Under the pieces are notes generated by a model. The model saw only the letters and a program-made list of their open reading frames with translations, searched no databases and was not told the origin of the DNA. A DNA stretch of 64,000 nt from Nocardioides mangrovicus (GTDB lineage Bacteria; Actinomycetota; Actinomycetes; Propionibacteriales; Nocardioidaceae), in assembly GCF_003674065.1 (NCBI RefSeq), contig NZ_RDBE01000008.1, forward strand, positions 62,001-126,000, given 5' to 3'. Shown piece by piece: positions 34,901-44,717 of the stretch; position 1 is the stretch's first letter; each line of letters starts with the position of its first letter. The position numbers and the translations under genes are program-made.

Positions 34901-35827
34901 GTGCCTGACCGCCTCATGCTGCTGGACACCGCGTCGATGTACTTCCGCGCGTTCTACGGCGTCCCGGACTCGATCACGTCCCCGCAGGGCGAGCCCGTCA
35001 ATGCGGTGCGCGGGCTGCTGGACTTCATCGCGCGGATGGTCGGTGAGTACCACCCGACCCATCTGGCCTGCTGCTGGGACAACGACTGGCGCCCCGCGTG
35101 GCGGGTGGCGCTGCTGCCGACGTACAAGGCGCACCGGGTGGAGTCGCCGCGGCCGGGGGACGTCCCCGACGTCGAGGAGGTGCCCGACCCGCTGCAGGCG
35201 CAGGTGCCGGTGATCCTCGAGGTGCTCGACGCACTGGGGATCGCGGTGGTCGGCGCCGACGGGTACGAGGCCGACGACGTCATCGGCACGCTGGCCACCG
35301 GCGCGGGCATGCCGGTCGACGTCGTCACCGGCGACCGCGACCTGTTCCAGCTCGTCGACGACGCCTCGGGTGTCCGCGTGCTCTACATCGCCCGCGGCGT
35401 CAGCAAGCACGAGCGGCTCACCGACGAGGTGGTGGTGGCCAAGTACGCCGTGCTGCCCTCGCAGTACGCCGACTTCGCGACGCTGCGCGGCGACACCTCC
35501 GACGGCCTGCCCGGCGTCGCCGGCGTGGGTGAGAAGACGGCCGCCTCGCTGCTGCTCAAGCACGGCGACCTGCGGGGCATCATCGACGCCGCCGCCGACG
35601 ACTCCTCCGACCTCGCACCCGGGCCGCGCCGCAAGATCCGCGACGCCGCCGACTACCTGGCCGTCGCGCCGCAGGTGGTGGCGGTCGCCCGCGACATCGA
35701 CCTCGGCTCCCCCGACCTGCGGCTGCCGGCGACGCCGGCGCACCCCGAGGCCCTCGAGGCGCTGGCCGAGCGGTGGGGCCTCGGCTCCTCGGTGGAGCGC
35801 GTGGTCGCGGCGCTCAGCTCGTCGTGA
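34901..35827 (+). CDS. 5'-3' exonuclease (PolA N-terminal domain-like, stand-alone)
   Basis: A 308-residue flap/5'-3' exonuclease corresponding to the nuclease domain of DNA polymerase I. Metal-binding acidic clusters are visible in MLLDTASMYFRAF, ADGYEADDVIG and VVTGDRDLFQLV, and the helix-hairpin-helix DNA-binding element in GLPGVAGVGEKTAASLL. Stand-alone copies are common in actinobacteria beside the full polA. The GTG follows GAGGA at 8 nt. It ends inside the convergent secreted-protein gene by 14 bp. Confidence 0.9.
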   Translation: MPDRLMLLDTASMYFRAFYGVPDSITSPQGEPVNAVRGLLDFIARMVGEYHPTHLACCWDNDWRPAWRVALLPTYKAHRVESPRPGDVPDVEEVPDPLQAQVPVILEVLDALGIAVVGADGYEADDVIGTLATGAGMPVDVVTGDRDLFQLVDDASGVRVLYIARGVSKHERLTDEVVVAKYAVLPSQYADFATLRGDTSDGLPGVAGVGEKTAASLLLKHGDLRGIIDAAADDSSDLAPGPRRKIRDAADYLAVAPQVVAVARDIDLGSPDLRLPATPAHPEALEALAERWGLGSSVERVVAALSSS

Positions 35828-36254
35828 CCGGGTCGCGCAGCAGGTAGAAGATCTTGTGCCTGGTGGCGCCCCCGGCGCCGGTGTAGGTGGCGATGGCGCG
35901 GGTGAAGACGAGCTCGCCGGTGCCGTGACGGCTGGGCCGGGCGTGGTAGAGCCGGATCCGCGCCTTGGTGTAGCTGTACGTGCCCTCGGCGCAGTCGGGC
36001 TCGCAGTCGTTCTGCCGGATGGCGCCGAAGCCGACCGCGCTGGTCGCGCTCCAGTATTTGTAGCGCTTGATGCCGAGAAACAGCCCGCCGTCGCCGCAGG
36101 CGATGATGACCCGCTTCGGCTCGACCTTGTGGTCCACGCAGTTCGAGATGACCGTGGTGGTGCCGGTGGCCGCCGGGTTCGCCGCGTGGGCGGGTGCCGC
36201 GAGGGTGGTCAGCAGGGCGGCGAGGGCCGGCACGAGGAGGCGGTACGACGTCAC
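35814..36254 (-). CDS. Secreted protein of unknown function with conserved cysteines
   Basis: A 146-residue exported protein. The signal peptide ends near APAHAANPA (about residue 25). The mature part has four cysteines (SNCVDHK, IIACGDGG, NDCEPDCAEG), likely two disulfides, and the block GDGGLFLGIKRYKYWSATSAVGFG typical of a family of small actinobacterial secreted proteins without a known role. The GTG start is 6 nt after -10 TAGATT (36261-36266, minus strand), so it is leaderless. Confidence 0.78.
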   Translation of the reverse strand: MTSYRLLVPALAALLTTLAAPAHAANPAATGTTTVISNCVDHKVEPKRVIIACGDGGLFLGIKRYKYWSATSAVGFGAIRQNDCEPDCAEGTYSYTKARIRLYHARPSRHGTGELVFTRAIATYTGAGGATRHKIFYLLRDPVTTS

Positions 36255-36392
36255 CGGGCGAATCTAGGCGCTCGGGCCGGCGGTCGAGCTCGGCCGCGCG
36301 GGAACGGCGGGTGCGAGTTCACGACGACCGGCAAATCGGGCGACCGGCGCGCGAACCCGGTCGCTGCCGCACCCTTTCGCACCGGTTCGTCC

Positions 36393-36424
36393 CCCGGTTT
36401 CACCCGCCGGCCGGTGAAACCGGG
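36393..36424 (-). terminator. Terminator hairpin after helY
   Basis: CCCGGTTTCACC (36393-36404) pairs perfectly with GGTGAAACCGGG (36413-36424), loop of 8 nt. It begins 14 bp beyond the helY stop on the minus strand and closes the tatA-tatC-kinase-helY transcript. It shares the CGGTTTC/GAAACCG core with two other palindromes in the window. Confidence 0.75.
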
Positions 36425-36438
36425 AACCCGCCCGCGGC

Positions 36439-39213
36439 CTACCCCGCCAGCGACGAGTACGCCACCACCCCGCGCCGCAGCGAGCCGACGGCTAGCCGGG
36501 CGGTCTCGCGGAGGGGGCCGGGGCCGGCGGCGTCGGCGGTCTGGCCGGCGAGGTCGACCAGCTGCTTGATCCAGCGGACGAAGTCGCCGGCGGAGAGGCC
36601 GGTGGCGTCGAGGACGTCGTCGAGCTCGTCGCCCTCGGCCCAGCGGTAGGCGGCGTAGGCGAAGCCGAGGTCGGGCTCGCGGCTGAACTCGACGTGGTGC
36701 TCGCGCTGCAGGCCCTCCAGCTCGCCCCACAGCTTCACCGTCGCCGCGATCGCGTCCTTGGTGGCGCCGCCGGGCAGCCGGGGCGGGCCGGCGTCGTCGG
36801 CGCGACGGGATTCGTACACCAGGCAGGAGAGCACCGCAGCCAGGCCCGAGGGCGAGAGGTCCTCCCACAGGCCCTGCTCGAGTGCCTCGGCGGCCACCAG
36901 GTCGAGCTCGGCGTAGATCCGCTGCAGCCGACGGCCCTTGACGGTCACCTCGGTGGCGTCGGCGGTGCCGCTGAGGTAGTCCAGGCGGCCGAGCACCTCG
37001 CAGATCCGGTCGAAGCGCCGGGCGATGGTGTTGGTGCGCTGCTCGATGCGCCGCCGCAGCGTCTGGGCGTCGCGGTCGAGCTTGAACCAGCGCTCGGCCC
37101 AGCGGGCGTGGTCCTCCCGGTCGGGGCAGGAGTGGCAAGGGTGCTCGCGCATCTGGGTCCGCAGCTCGGCGACGCGGGGGTCCTCACCGCCGCCGCTGCG
37201 GCGCCGCTCGACGGCGGTGGGCGGCAGGTCGCGGGTGCGCTGCTGCAGCAGCGCGGCCAGGTCGCGCCGCGACTTCGCGTCGCGGGTGTTGAACCCGCGG
37301 GGCACCTTGAGCCGGGTCAGCGGTGCCACCGGGGTCGGGAAGTCGGTCATGGAGAGCCGCCGCGCGTGCCGGTCGAGGGTGAGCACCATCGGGCGCGGGC
37401 CCTCTCGGTCGGCGCGCACCCCGGCGTCGACCACCACCGCGATGCCCGCGAAACGGCCCGAGGGCACGTCGATAACGTCTCCTGGCCGCAGGGCCTCCAC
37501 CGACTCCTCCGCCTCGGCCCGCCGGTCGCGACGCCGCGAGCGAGCCTGCTCGGCCTCGAGGTCGGAGATCCGTCGCCGCAGGCCGGCGTACTCCATGAAG
37601 TCGCCGCGGTCGCAGGCCGCGGCGTCGCGGTACCCGTCGAGGGCCTCCTCGGCCTTGCGCAGCTGCCGGGCCAACCCGACGACGGCCTTGTCGGCCTGGA
37701 ACTGGGCGAAGGACTGCTCGAGCAGCTCGCGCGCGGTGTCGCGGCCGAACTGGTGCACCAGGTTGACCGCCATGTTGTACGACGGCCGGAACGACGAGCG
37801 GAGCGGGTAGGTACGGGTCGAGGCCAGCCCGGCCACGGACTTGGGCTCGATGCCGGGCTGCCAGAGCACCACGCCGTGGCCCTCGACGTCGATGCCGCGG
37901 CGCCCGGCGCGCCCGGTGAGCTGGGTGTACTCCCCCGGGGTGATGTCGGCGTGCGTCTCGCCGTTCCACTTCGAGAGCCGCTCGATGACCACCGACCGGG
38001 CCGGCATGTTGATGCCCAGCGCGAGCGTCTCGGTCGCGAAGACGACCCGGCACAGGTTGCGCAGGAACAGCTCCTCGACGCACTCCTTGAACCGCGGCAG
38101 CATCCCCGCGTGGTGCGCGGCGACGCCACGCGAGAGCCCGTCGAGGAAGTCGTGGTAGCCCAGGACGTGCAGGTCGTCGCTGGGCAGGTCGGCACAGCGC
38201 TCCTCGACGAAGGCGACGATCTCGTCGCGCTCGGCGGGCGTGGTCAGCCGCAGGTTGGCCTCCAGGCATTGCTGCACGGCGGCGTCGCAGCCCACGCGGC
38301 TGAAGATGAACACGATGGCGGGCAGCAGCGCGGCGCGGTCGAGCTGCTCGACGACGTCGCTGCGCCGGGGCGTCCAGACGCCGCGGGTGCCGCTCGGGCC
38401 ACGGTTCGGGCGCTTGCCGCCGCGCTTGGGGCGCCGGTCCTTCATCCGGTGGCGGGCCCAGTCGTCGCGGGCCACCCGCAGCAGCTCGGGGTTCACCTGG
38501 GCGTCGGGTCCGTCGTCGGCCCCCGTCCCGTCGAACTCCGTGGCGAACAGGTCGTAGAGCCGCCGGCCGACCATGACGTGCTGGAACAGCGGCACCGGGC
38601 GCCGCTCCTCGACGATCGTGGTGGTGGCTCCTCGCACGGTCTGCAGCCACTCGCCGAACTCCTCGGCGTTGGACACCGTGGCCGAGAGCGAGACCACCGA
38701 GACGCTCTCGGGGAGGTGGATGATGACCTCCTCCCACACCGCACCGCGGTCGCGGTCGGCGAGGTAGTGGACCTCGTCCATCACCACGTAGGCGAGGCCG
38801 TCGAGGGTGTGCGAGCCCGCGTAGAGCATGTTGCGCAGCACCTCGGTGGTCATCACCACCACCGGCGCCTCGCCGTTGACGGTGTTGTCGCCGGTGAGCA
38901 GGCCCACTTGCTCGGCGCCGTAGCGCTCGACCAGGTCGTGGAACTTCTGGTTCGACAGCGCCTTGATCGGGGTGGTGTAGAAGCATTTGCGGCCGGTCTC
39001 AAGGGCCAGGTGGACCGCGAACTCCCCCACCAGCGTCTTGCCCGACCCCGTGGGGGCCGCGACCAGGACCCCGCGGCCCTCCTCGAGCTCGTGGCAGGCG
39101 CGCACCTGGAAGTCGTCGAGGGTGAAGTCGTAGAGCGAGGCGAACCCGGCGAAGAAGGGGTGACGCTGCCGCTCCTTCATCCGCGCGTACTGCTCCGCGG
39201 CGCTCACCGGCAC
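36439..39213 (-). CDS. helY: Ski2-like DEVH-box helicase HelY
   Basis: A 924-residue superfamily 2 helicase of the Ski2/Mtr4 type, thought to unwind RNA. Walker A is APTGSGKT near residue 54, the DEVH box is VMDEVHYLADRDRG, motif III is SLSATVSN, and motif VI is QLTGRAGRRGID. The C-terminal half holds the DSHCT-type domain (YAELDLVAAEALEQGLWEDLSPSGLAAVLSCLVYESR). Position after tatA-tatC is conserved from mycobacteria. The start is GTG 39213 or GTG 39207, the latter with better spacing from AGGAG. Confidence 0.93.
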   Translation of the reverse strand: MPVSAAEQYARMKERQRHPFFAGFASLYDFTLDDFQVRACHELEEGRGVLVAAPTGSGKTLVGEFAVHLALETGRKCFYTTPIKALSNQKFHDLVERYGAEQVGLLTGDNTVNGEAPVVVMTTEVLRNMLYAGSHTLDGLAYVVMDEVHYLADRDRGAVWEEVIIHLPESVSVVSLSATVSNAEEFGEWLQTVRGATTTIVEERRPVPLFQHVMVGRRLYDLFATEFDGTGADDGPDAQVNPELLRVARDDWARHRMKDRRPKRGGKRPNRGPSGTRGVWTPRRSDVVEQLDRAALLPAIVFIFSRVGCDAAVQQCLEANLRLTTPAERDEIVAFVEERCADLPSDDLHVLGYHDFLDGLSRGVAAHHAGMLPRFKECVEELFLRNLCRVVFATETLALGINMPARSVVIERLSKWNGETHADITPGEYTQLTGRAGRRGIDVEGHGVVLWQPGIEPKSVAGLASTRTYPLRSSFRPSYNMAVNLVHQFGRDTARELLEQSFAQFQADKAVVGLARQLRKAEEALDGYRDAAACDRGDFMEYAGLRRRISDLEAEQARSRRRDRRAEAEESVEALRPGDVIDVPSGRFAGIAVVVDAGVRADREGPRPMVLTLDRHARRLSMTDFPTPVAPLTRLKVPRGFNTRDAKSRRDLAALLQQRTRDLPPTAVERRRSGGGEDPRVAELRTQMREHPCHSCPDREDHARWAERWFKLDRDAQTLRRRIEQRTNTIARRFDRICEVLGRLDYLSGTADATEVTVKGRRLQRIYAELDLVAAEALEQGLWEDLSPSGLAAVLSCLVYESRRADDAGPPRLPGGATKDAIAATVKLWGELEGLQREHHVEFSREPDLGFAYAAYRWAEGDELDDVLDATGLSAGDFVRWIKQLVDLAGQTADAAGPGPLRETARLAVGSLRRGVVAYSSLAG

Positions 39214-39223
39214 TCCTGAGTAG

Positions 39224-40114
39224 CTAGGGGACGAGGACGCGCAGGGCGCCCGGGGCGACCTCGACGGTCAGCGGAAGCGCACCGATCCGCTCACCATCAG
39301 CGTAGGCGACCACGCCAGGCGCGGCGACGGTCACCCGCCGCACCCGGTGGCGCACGTAGCCGGGATGGTGCACGTGCGTGCCGCGGAACAGCTGCGGGTA
39401 CGTCCGCACCAGCTCGCGGCGACCCATCGGGGCCACCACGACGACGTCGAGCAGCCCGTCGTCGGGCTCGGCGCCCTCGGTGATCCGCAGGCCCCCGCCG
39501 AAGGACGGCCCGTTGCCCACCGCGACCAGCGTGGCGTCGGTGTGGACCTCTCCACTGACCTCGGGGCCGTCGAGATCGAGGGTGTAGGAGATCGGCGCCA
39601 GCACCCGCAGCTCGGCCAGCGTCGCCAGCGAGTAGCGGGCCTGACCGCGCGGCCAGCGCATCGCGTTCGCTCGCTCGTTCACCACCGCGTCGAAACCGGC
39701 GGCCATGACGGTGACGAAGTACGTGGCGCCCACGCGCGCCAGGTCCAGGGCCCGCTCACGGCCGGCGAGCAGCACGTCGGCGGCGGCCAGCGGGTCGCGC
39801 CGCGGCACGCCGAGCATCCGGGCGACGTCGTTGCCGGTACCCGCCGGGATCAGTCCCAGCCGGGTCGAGGATCCAGCGAGCGCCTGCACCGCGGTGTGGA
39901 CCAGCCCGTCGCCGCCGCACACCGCCAGCGTGCCGACGCCCGCGGCCACCACCTCGCGGACGATGTCGAGGGCGTCGTCGGCGTCGCGGCCGGCCACCGC
40001 CTGCACCTCTCGTCCCGACGCCTGCAGCCGCGGCAGCACGAGCCGCGCCGCGCGGGCACCGGCACCCTTGCCCGACGTCGGGTTGACCAGCAGTACGACG
40101 TCGTCGGAGGGCAC
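39224..40114 (-). CDS. Diacylglycerol/lipid kinase (DagK family)
   Basis: A 296-residue ATP-dependent lipid kinase. Conserved blocks: LLVNPTSGKGAG at the N-terminus, AVCGGDGLVHTAVQAL (nucleotide site), LIPAGTGNDVARMLG, and the C-terminal beta domain with NGPSFGGGLRITEGAEPDDGLLDVVVV. It would phosphorylate diacylglycerol or a related lipid at the membrane. It sits between tatC and helY with gaps of about 10 bp, so it is cotranscribed with them. Confidence 0.9.
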   Translation of the reverse strand: MPSDDVVLLVNPTSGKGAGARAARLVLPRLQASGREVQAVAGRDADDALDIVREVVAAGVGTLAVCGGDGLVHTAVQALAGSSTRLGLIPAGTGNDVARMLGVPRRDPLAAADVLLAGRERALDLARVGATYFVTVMAAGFDAVVNERANAMRWPRGQARYSLATLAELRVLAPISYTLDLDGPEVSGEVHTDATLVAVGNGPSFGGGLRITEGAEPDDGLLDVVVVAPMGRRELVRTYPQLFRGTHVHHPGYVRHRVRRVTVAAPGVVAYADGERIGALPLTVEVAPGALRVLVP

Positions 40115-40123
40115 GCGCGGAGA

Positions 40124-40972
40124 CTAGTCGTAGCCGGGCAGCTCGGACTTCTCGTCGGGGTCGGCGCCCTCGGCCTCGCGGCGGCCGCGGGCACGGTCGA
40201 CCGAGCGGGCGATGATCTCGGAGATCATGAACAGCACCAGCATCGGCGCGGCGAGCAGGCACATCGAGATCGGGTCCGTGGAGGGCGTGGCGACGGCGGC
40301 GAAGACGAAGACGCCGAGGATGATCCACGGCCGGTGCTTGGCCAGGCTCCGGCCCTTGACCAGCCCGACCAGGTTGAGCAGCACCACGAAGAACGGGATC
40401 TCGAAGGCGAGACCGAACACCAGCAGCATGCGGCTGACGAAGGTGATGAAGTCGTTGAAGTCGACCAGGTTGGTGACGTCGGCCTGGGTGAAGTTGATGA
40501 GGACCTGCAGGCCCTTGGGCAGCACGTAGTAGCCCAGCGCGACGCCGCACAGGAACAGCGGGCCCGCCACGGCGACGAAGATGCGCGTCCACTTGCGCTC
40601 GCGGGGGTGCAGGCCCGGCAGGATGAAGGCCCAGATCTGGTAGAGCCAGTACGGGCAGGTCGCGATCACCGCGGCCAGGGCGCTCAGCTTGAGCTGGATC
40701 GAGAGGCCGGCGCCGACACCGTTGAAGGTCAGCTCGGTCTTCACGCCGGGCTTGAGCTGTTGGCGCGCTTCGACGTAGGGGTGCTTCATGAGGTCGAAGA
40801 TGTAGTTGTAAAAGACCAGCGCCACGATGATCGCCACGATCAGGACGAACACCGAGCGCATCAGCCGTGCGCGGAGCTCACGGAAGTGGTCCGAGAGCGC
40901 CATGCGCCCGTCGGAGCCGATCGGGTGAGCCGGTTTGGCGCTGAACAGGCCGAGGACGCCAAAGGTTGCCAT
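40124..40972 (-). CDS. tatC: Sec-independent translocase subunit TatC
   Basis: A 282-residue six-helix membrane protein that recognises twin-arginine signal peptides. The N-terminal cytoplasmic motif MALSDHFRELRARLMRSVFVLIVA and the periplasmic/loop block FALPGLHPRERKW, here FILPGLHPRERKWTRIF, are conserved, as is FGLAFEIPFFVVLLNLVGLV. TatA is encoded 21 bp upstream. The extra N-terminal stretch before MALSD is short and the ATG start is at 40972. Confidence 0.95.
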   Translation of the reverse strand: MATFGVLGLFSAKPAHPIGSDGRMALSDHFRELRARLMRSVFVLIVAIIVALVFYNYIFDLMKHPYVEARQQLKPGVKTELTFNGVGAGLSIQLKLSALAAVIATCPYWLYQIWAFILPGLHPRERKWTRIFVAVAGPLFLCGVALGYYVLPKGLQVLINFTQADVTNLVDFNDFITFVSRMLLVFGLAFEIPFFVVLLNLVGLVKGRSLAKHRPWIILGVFVFAAVATPSTDPISMCLLAAPMLVLFMISEIIARSVDRARGRREAEGADPDEKSELPGYD

Positions 40973-40993
40973 CGTCGGGTGGTTCGGCGCGGG

Positions 40994-41290
40994 TCAGGCG
41001 TTCGGGTTGGAGCGGGGCTCCTGCTCCTGCGCCTCGCGAGCCACCTTCTCCTGGGCCAGCCGCAGCTCGGCCTGCTTGGCCTCGAGCTCGCGCTGCGCCT
41101 CGGTCTTGGTGGACTCCTTCTTCTCGTCCTCCTCCATCAGGCCCTTGGTCTCGGCCTTGAAGATGCGCAGCGCCTGACCGCTGCCGCGGGCGAGCTCGGG
41201 CAACTTCTTCGCACCGAAGAGCAGGATGACCACGACCAGGATGATGACGATCTCTTGGGTACCGAGACCGGCGAGAAGCGGGTTCACCAT
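40994..41290 (-). CDS. tatA: Sec-independent translocase subunit TatA
   Basis: A 98-residue protein with one N-terminal membrane helix and an amphipathic helix: GTQEIVIILVVVILLFGAKKLPELARGSGQAL, ending in FKAETKGL. The charged tail (EEDEKKESTKTEAQRELEAKQAEL) is a predicted coiled coil. It forms the protein-conducting pore with TatC. ATG 41290 follows AGAGGAC at good spacing. A strong A/T-rich promoter lies in the gap after pafC. Confidence 0.94.
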   Translation of the reverse strand: MVNPLLAGLGTQEIVIILVVVILLFGAKKLPELARGSGQALRIFKAETKGLMEEDEKKESTKTEAQRELEAKQAELRLAQEKVAREAQEQEPRSNPNA

Positions 41291-41323
41291 GACGTCCTCT
41301 GGGTTGACGAGTGTGCCGAATCG

Positions 41324-41350
41324 AATATACGCCGCCGTCTGGCGAAACAA
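41324..41350 (-). promoter_or_regulatory. Vegetative-type promoter of tatA-tatC-kinase-helY
   Basis: On the minus strand TTGTTT (41345-41350) and TATATT (41324-41329) resemble SigA -35 and -10 boxes with a 15-nt spacer, shorter than the usual 17. The -10 is 33 nt upstream of the tatA ATG. It is one of the few A/T-rich patches in the region. Confidence 0.5.
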
Positions 41351-41390
41351 CCTTCGGACCGGCGAAGTCGACCCGAACGGTGGGCGACGC

Positions 41391-42371
41391 TCAGGATCGG
41401 TACCGCTCCAAGGTGGCGCCGGCGGCGGCCGCGACCCGCTCTGCCAGCTCGCTCGGTGAGACGACCGCGGCGTGCGGGGCCAGCCGCAGCACCAGGCGCA
41501 CCAGCCACTGCGGGTCGCCGACGCGCAGCGTGACCTCCAGCCCGTGGTCGGCCAGCTCGCGGCTGGACTCCACGGGGTAGTACTCGGCCACCCAGCGGGC
41601 CGGGGCCGCGAGCCGCACGGTGGCCACGACGTCGTCGGGACCCGGCTCGAAGAGGCCGTCGGAGAGATCACGGGACGGCACGTGGTGCCGCGCGGCGGGC
41701 TCCTCGAGCACCTCGGCGGCGCTCACCCGGTCGAGCCGGAAGAGCCGACGCGCCTCGGCCAGGTGGCACCAGGCGTCGAGATAGGTGTGCCCCTCGGCCA
41801 CGAGCACCGCCAGCGGGTCGACCACCCGCTCGGTGGTCTCGTCGCGGCTCGGCACGAAGTAGGTCAGCCGCACGGCGTGCCCGCCGCGGACGGCCTCCTC
41901 GAGCATCGCCGCCGTGGGGGCCGTGGCCAGCACGTGAGGCGGCACCTCCACCACCGCGCTCGCGGACGCCTCCGGGGCGCCGTCGGCGGTGGCGTCCTCC
42001 AGCTTGGCCAGGGCGCGGTCGATCGCGTCGCGCGAGCTCTCGGGGCTGCCCTCGCGCATCGCGCGCAGGGCCACGATCAGCGCCGAGGCCTCGGTACTGC
42101 CCAGCCGCAGCGGCCGGCTGAGGTAGTCGGCGTTGCTGAGCCGGATGACGCCGTCGCCCTCGTCCTCGAAGGCGTCCATGTCGACGTCGATCATGTCGCC
42201 CGGCCCGAGCCCCGGGAGGCCGCAGAACCACAGCACCTGCAGGTCGCGGACGATCTGGGCCGGGGTGACCCCGAACGCCGCGGCGGCGTCGTCGAGACGC
42301 ACCTCCTCGTGCGACTGCAGGTACGGCACCAACGCGAGGAGCCGGTTGACCTGGTCGCGCGCGGAGCTCAC
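41391..42371 (-). CDS. pafC: WYL-domain transcription factor PafC
   Basis: A 326-residue regulator with an N-terminal winged-HTH-like region (QVNRLLALVPYLQSHEEVRLDDAAAAFGVTPAQIVRDLQVLWFCG) and a WYL domain (AVRLTYFVPSRDETTERVVDPLAVLVAEGHTYLDAWCHLAEARRLFRLDRV). With PafB it forms PafBC, the main SOS-independent DNA-damage activator in mycobacteria. The GTG overlaps the pafB stop as GTGA. The WCG..PG and GDMIDVDMDAFED segments are typical. Confidence 0.93.
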   Translation of the reverse strand: MSSARDQVNRLLALVPYLQSHEEVRLDDAAAAFGVTPAQIVRDLQVLWFCGLPGLGPGDMIDVDMDAFEDEGDGVIRLSNADYLSRPLRLGSTEASALIVALRAMREGSPESSRDAIDRALAKLEDATADGAPEASASAVVEVPPHVLATAPTAAMLEEAVRGGHAVRLTYFVPSRDETTERVVDPLAVLVAEGHTYLDAWCHLAEARRLFRLDRVSAAEVLEEPAARHHVPSRDLSDGLFEPGPDDVVATVRLAAPARWVAEYYPVESSRELADHGLEVTLRVGDPQWLVRLVLRLAPHAAVVSPSELAERVAAAAGATLERYRS

Positions 42372-43342
42372 GCCAGCACCCCTTCCAGCCGGGCCACGAC
42401 GACGTCGCGCAGCTCGGCCGGCTCGAGGACCTCGACGGCGTCGAGCGCGGCGAGCACCTCGCCGGCGAACTGGTCCAGGTTCGCGAACGGCACCTCGGCC
42501 CGGTCCCAGCCCTCGGTCCCGTCGTGAGGGTCGGGGTCGGGGCCGATGCTGCTCGCCCGACGACGCAGGTCGTGGGCGGCGTCGGCGCGTAGCCGGAGCA
42601 CGGCGGTGCCGACGGCGCGGTCGCGCTGCAGCTCGCGGGTCAGCGCCCGCAGGTCGGTGCCCTCGGGCACCGCGTAGGAGCCCGGAGCGCCGTGAGCCAC
42701 GACGTCGCCGCTGACCCGGGAGAGCCGGAACAGCCGTGGCTCGCCCCGGTCGACGTCGTGGCCGACGACGTACCAGCGCCCCAGGGCCGAGACCATCCCC
42801 CACGGCTGCAGGCGCCGGGGGCTGGGGGTCATGGCGCTGGCACGGCGGTAGTCGAAGCTCACCTCGGTGCGCGTCTGGGTGGCCTGCCACAGCGCGTCGA
42901 AAGACGGCTCGTCGGCCACCAGCCGCGGCTGGACGACGTCGAGCACCTCGCGGTCGGTCTCGATGCCCGCCGCCTTGAGCTTCAATAAGGCCTGCGAGGT
43001 CGCGCTGGCCAGCCCCGCGTGCTGCCACACCCGGGCGGCCAGGCCGACGACGGCTGCCTCGTCGGGCTCGAGCTGCAGGTCGGGCAGCTCGAAGGCGTCG
43101 CGGGCCACCCGGTAGCCGTGCTCGTCGTCGAAGTACGCGTCGGCGCTGCCGTGCTCCACCGGGATCCCCAGCGCGCGCAGCTCGTCCTTGTCGCGCTCGA
43201 ACATCTTCTCGAACGCCTCGCGCGAGGACTGCTGGCGGTACTCCTCCACCGCGTCGCGGATCTTGTCCTTGGAGACGTAGGTGCGCGAGACCAGCAGCAG
43301 GATGAGCAGGTTGAGCAGCCGCTCTGACTTGTTGGCCGTCAC
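42368..43342 (-). CDS. pafB: WYL-domain transcription factor PafB
   Basis: A 324-residue partner of PafC. N-terminal HTH (SERLLNLLILLLVSRTYVSKDKIRDAVEEYR, FERDKDELRALGIPV) and WYL domain (VSFDYRRASAMTPSPRRLQPWGMVSALGRWYVVGHDVDRGEPRLFRLSRV) are clear. Encoded 13 bp after pafA, it is part of the pafA-pafB-pafC operon. PafBC is thought to be switched on when its WYL domains bind single-stranded DNA. Confidence 0.94.
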   Translation of the reverse strand: MTANKSERLLNLLILLLVSRTYVSKDKIRDAVEEYRQQSSREAFEKMFERDKDELRALGIPVEHGSADAYFDDEHGYRVARDAFELPDLQLEPDEAAVVGLAARVWQHAGLASATSQALLKLKAAGIETDREVLDVVQPRLVADEPSFDALWQATQTRTEVSFDYRRASAMTPSPRRLQPWGMVSALGRWYVVGHDVDRGEPRLFRLSRVSGDVVAHGAPGSYAVPEGTDLRALTRELQRDRAVGTAVLRLRADAAHDLRRRASSIGPDPDPHDGTEGWDRAEVPFANLDQFAGEVLAALDAVEVLEPAELRDVVVARLEGVLA

Positions 43343-43355
43343 GGAGGACTTTCTA

Positions 43356-44717
43356 CTACATACCCTCGATCAGGCGTTCGACCCGCTCGTCGTGGGAGCG
43401 GAACGGGTCCTTGCACAGCACCGTGCGCTGGGCCTGGTCGTTGAGCTTGAGGTGCACCCAGTCCACTGTGAAGTCGCGACGCCGCTCCTGGGCACGCTTG
43501 ATGAAGTCGCCGCGCAGCCGCGCCCGGGTGGTCTGCGGCGGCACCGACTTGGCGGCGAAGACCGCGAGGTCGGTGGTGACGCGGGTGACCGCGCCGCGCT
43601 TCTCCAGCAGGTAGTACAGGCCGCGGTCGCGGTGGATGTCGTGGTAGGCCAGGTCGAGCTGGGCGATGCGCGGGTGGCCCAGCGGCAGGCCGTGTTGCGC
43701 GCGGTAGCGCTCGATCAGGCTCCACTTGGTGACCCAGTCGATCTCGCGGTCGACCAGGCTCAGGTCGCCGGAGTCGATGGCCTTCAGGCCGCGCTCCCAC
43801 AGGTCCAGGGCGCGGTCGATGATTGGCGTGTGGGCCTGGCGCCGGTCGACGAAGTCGCGGACCCGGGTCAGGTACTCCTCCTGGATCTCCAGCGCGCTGG
43901 CCTCGCGGCCGTTGGCCAGCCGGACCTTGCGCCGCCCGGTCATGTCGTGGCTGATCTCGCGGATGGCGCGGATCGGGTTCTCCATCGTGAGGTCGCGCAT
44001 CACCACGCCCTCCTCGATCATCCGCAGCACGAGGTGGCAGGAGGCGACCTTGAGCAGCGTCGTCGACTCGTTCATGTTCGAGTCGCCGACGATGACGTGC
44101 AGCCGCCGGAAGCGCTCGGCGTCGGCGTGCGGCTCGTCGCGGGTGTTGATGATGGGGCGCGAGCGGGTGGTGGCGCTGGAGACGCCCTCCCAGATGTGCT
44201 CGGCGCGCTGGCTGACCGAGTAGGAGGCGCCGCGGGGGGTCTGGATGACCTTGCCGGCGCCGACCAGGATCTGCCGCGTCACCAGGAACGGGATGAGGAC
44301 GTCGGCCAGGGTGCTGAACTCGCCGTGGCGGCCCACCAGGTAGTTCTCGTGGCAGCCGTAGGAGTTCCCGGCGGAGTCGGTGTTGTTCTTGAACAGGTAG
44401 ACGTCGCCGGCGATGCCCTCCTCGTGCAGCCGCCGCTCAGCGTCGACCAGCAGGCCCTCGAGGACCCGCTCCCCCGCCTTGTCGTGGGTGACCAGGTCGA
44501 CGATGTCGTCGCACTCGGGGGTGGCGTACTCGGGGTGGCTGCCGACGTCGAGGTAGAGCCGGGCGCCGTTGCGCAGGAAGACGTTGCTGCTGCGCCCCCA
44601 GCTGACGACCTTGCGGAACAGGTATCGCGCGACCTCGTCGGGCGAGAGGCGTCGCTGGCCCTTGAACGTGCACGTGACCCCGTACTCGTTCTCGATCCCG
44701 AAGATGCGCCGTTCCAC
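43356..44717 (-). CDS. pafA: Pup-protein ligase PafA
   Basis: A 453-residue ligase that joins the C-terminal glutamate of Pup to lysines of target proteins. The carboxylate-amine-ligase-like core is marked by [79 protein letters not shown] and the C-terminal domain to LIEGM. The GTG start is 7 nt after a -10 TACGCT (44725-44730, minus strand), so pafA is probably leaderless. It is separated from the proteasome core genes by six unrelated genes. Confidence 0.97.
   Translation of the reverse strand: MERRIFGIENEYGVTCTFKGQRRLSPDEVARYLFRKVVSWGRSSNVFLRNGARLYLDVGSHPEYATPECDDIVDLVTHDKAGERVLEGLLVDAERRLHEEGIAGDVYLFKNNTDSAGNSYGCHENYLVGRHGEFSTLADVLIPFLVTRQILVGAGKVIQTPRGASYSVSQRAEHIWEGVSSATTRSRPIINTRDEPHADAERFRRLHVIVGDSNMNESTTLLKVASCHLVLRMIEEGVVMRDLTMENPIRAIREISHDMTGRRKVRLANGREASALEIQEEYLTRVRDFVDRRQAHTPIIDRALDLWERGLKAIDSGDLSLVDREIDWVTKWSLIERYRAQHGLPLGHPRIAQLDLAYHDIHRDRGLYYLLEKRGAVTRVTTDLAVFAAKSVPPQTTRARLRGDFIKRAQERRRDFTVDWVHLKLNDQAQRTVLCKDPFRSHDERVERLIEGM

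Noticed and set aside
36694-39219. Long plus-strand open frame opposite helY
   Set aside because: Antisense shadow of HelY; no recognisable motif and no start signals.
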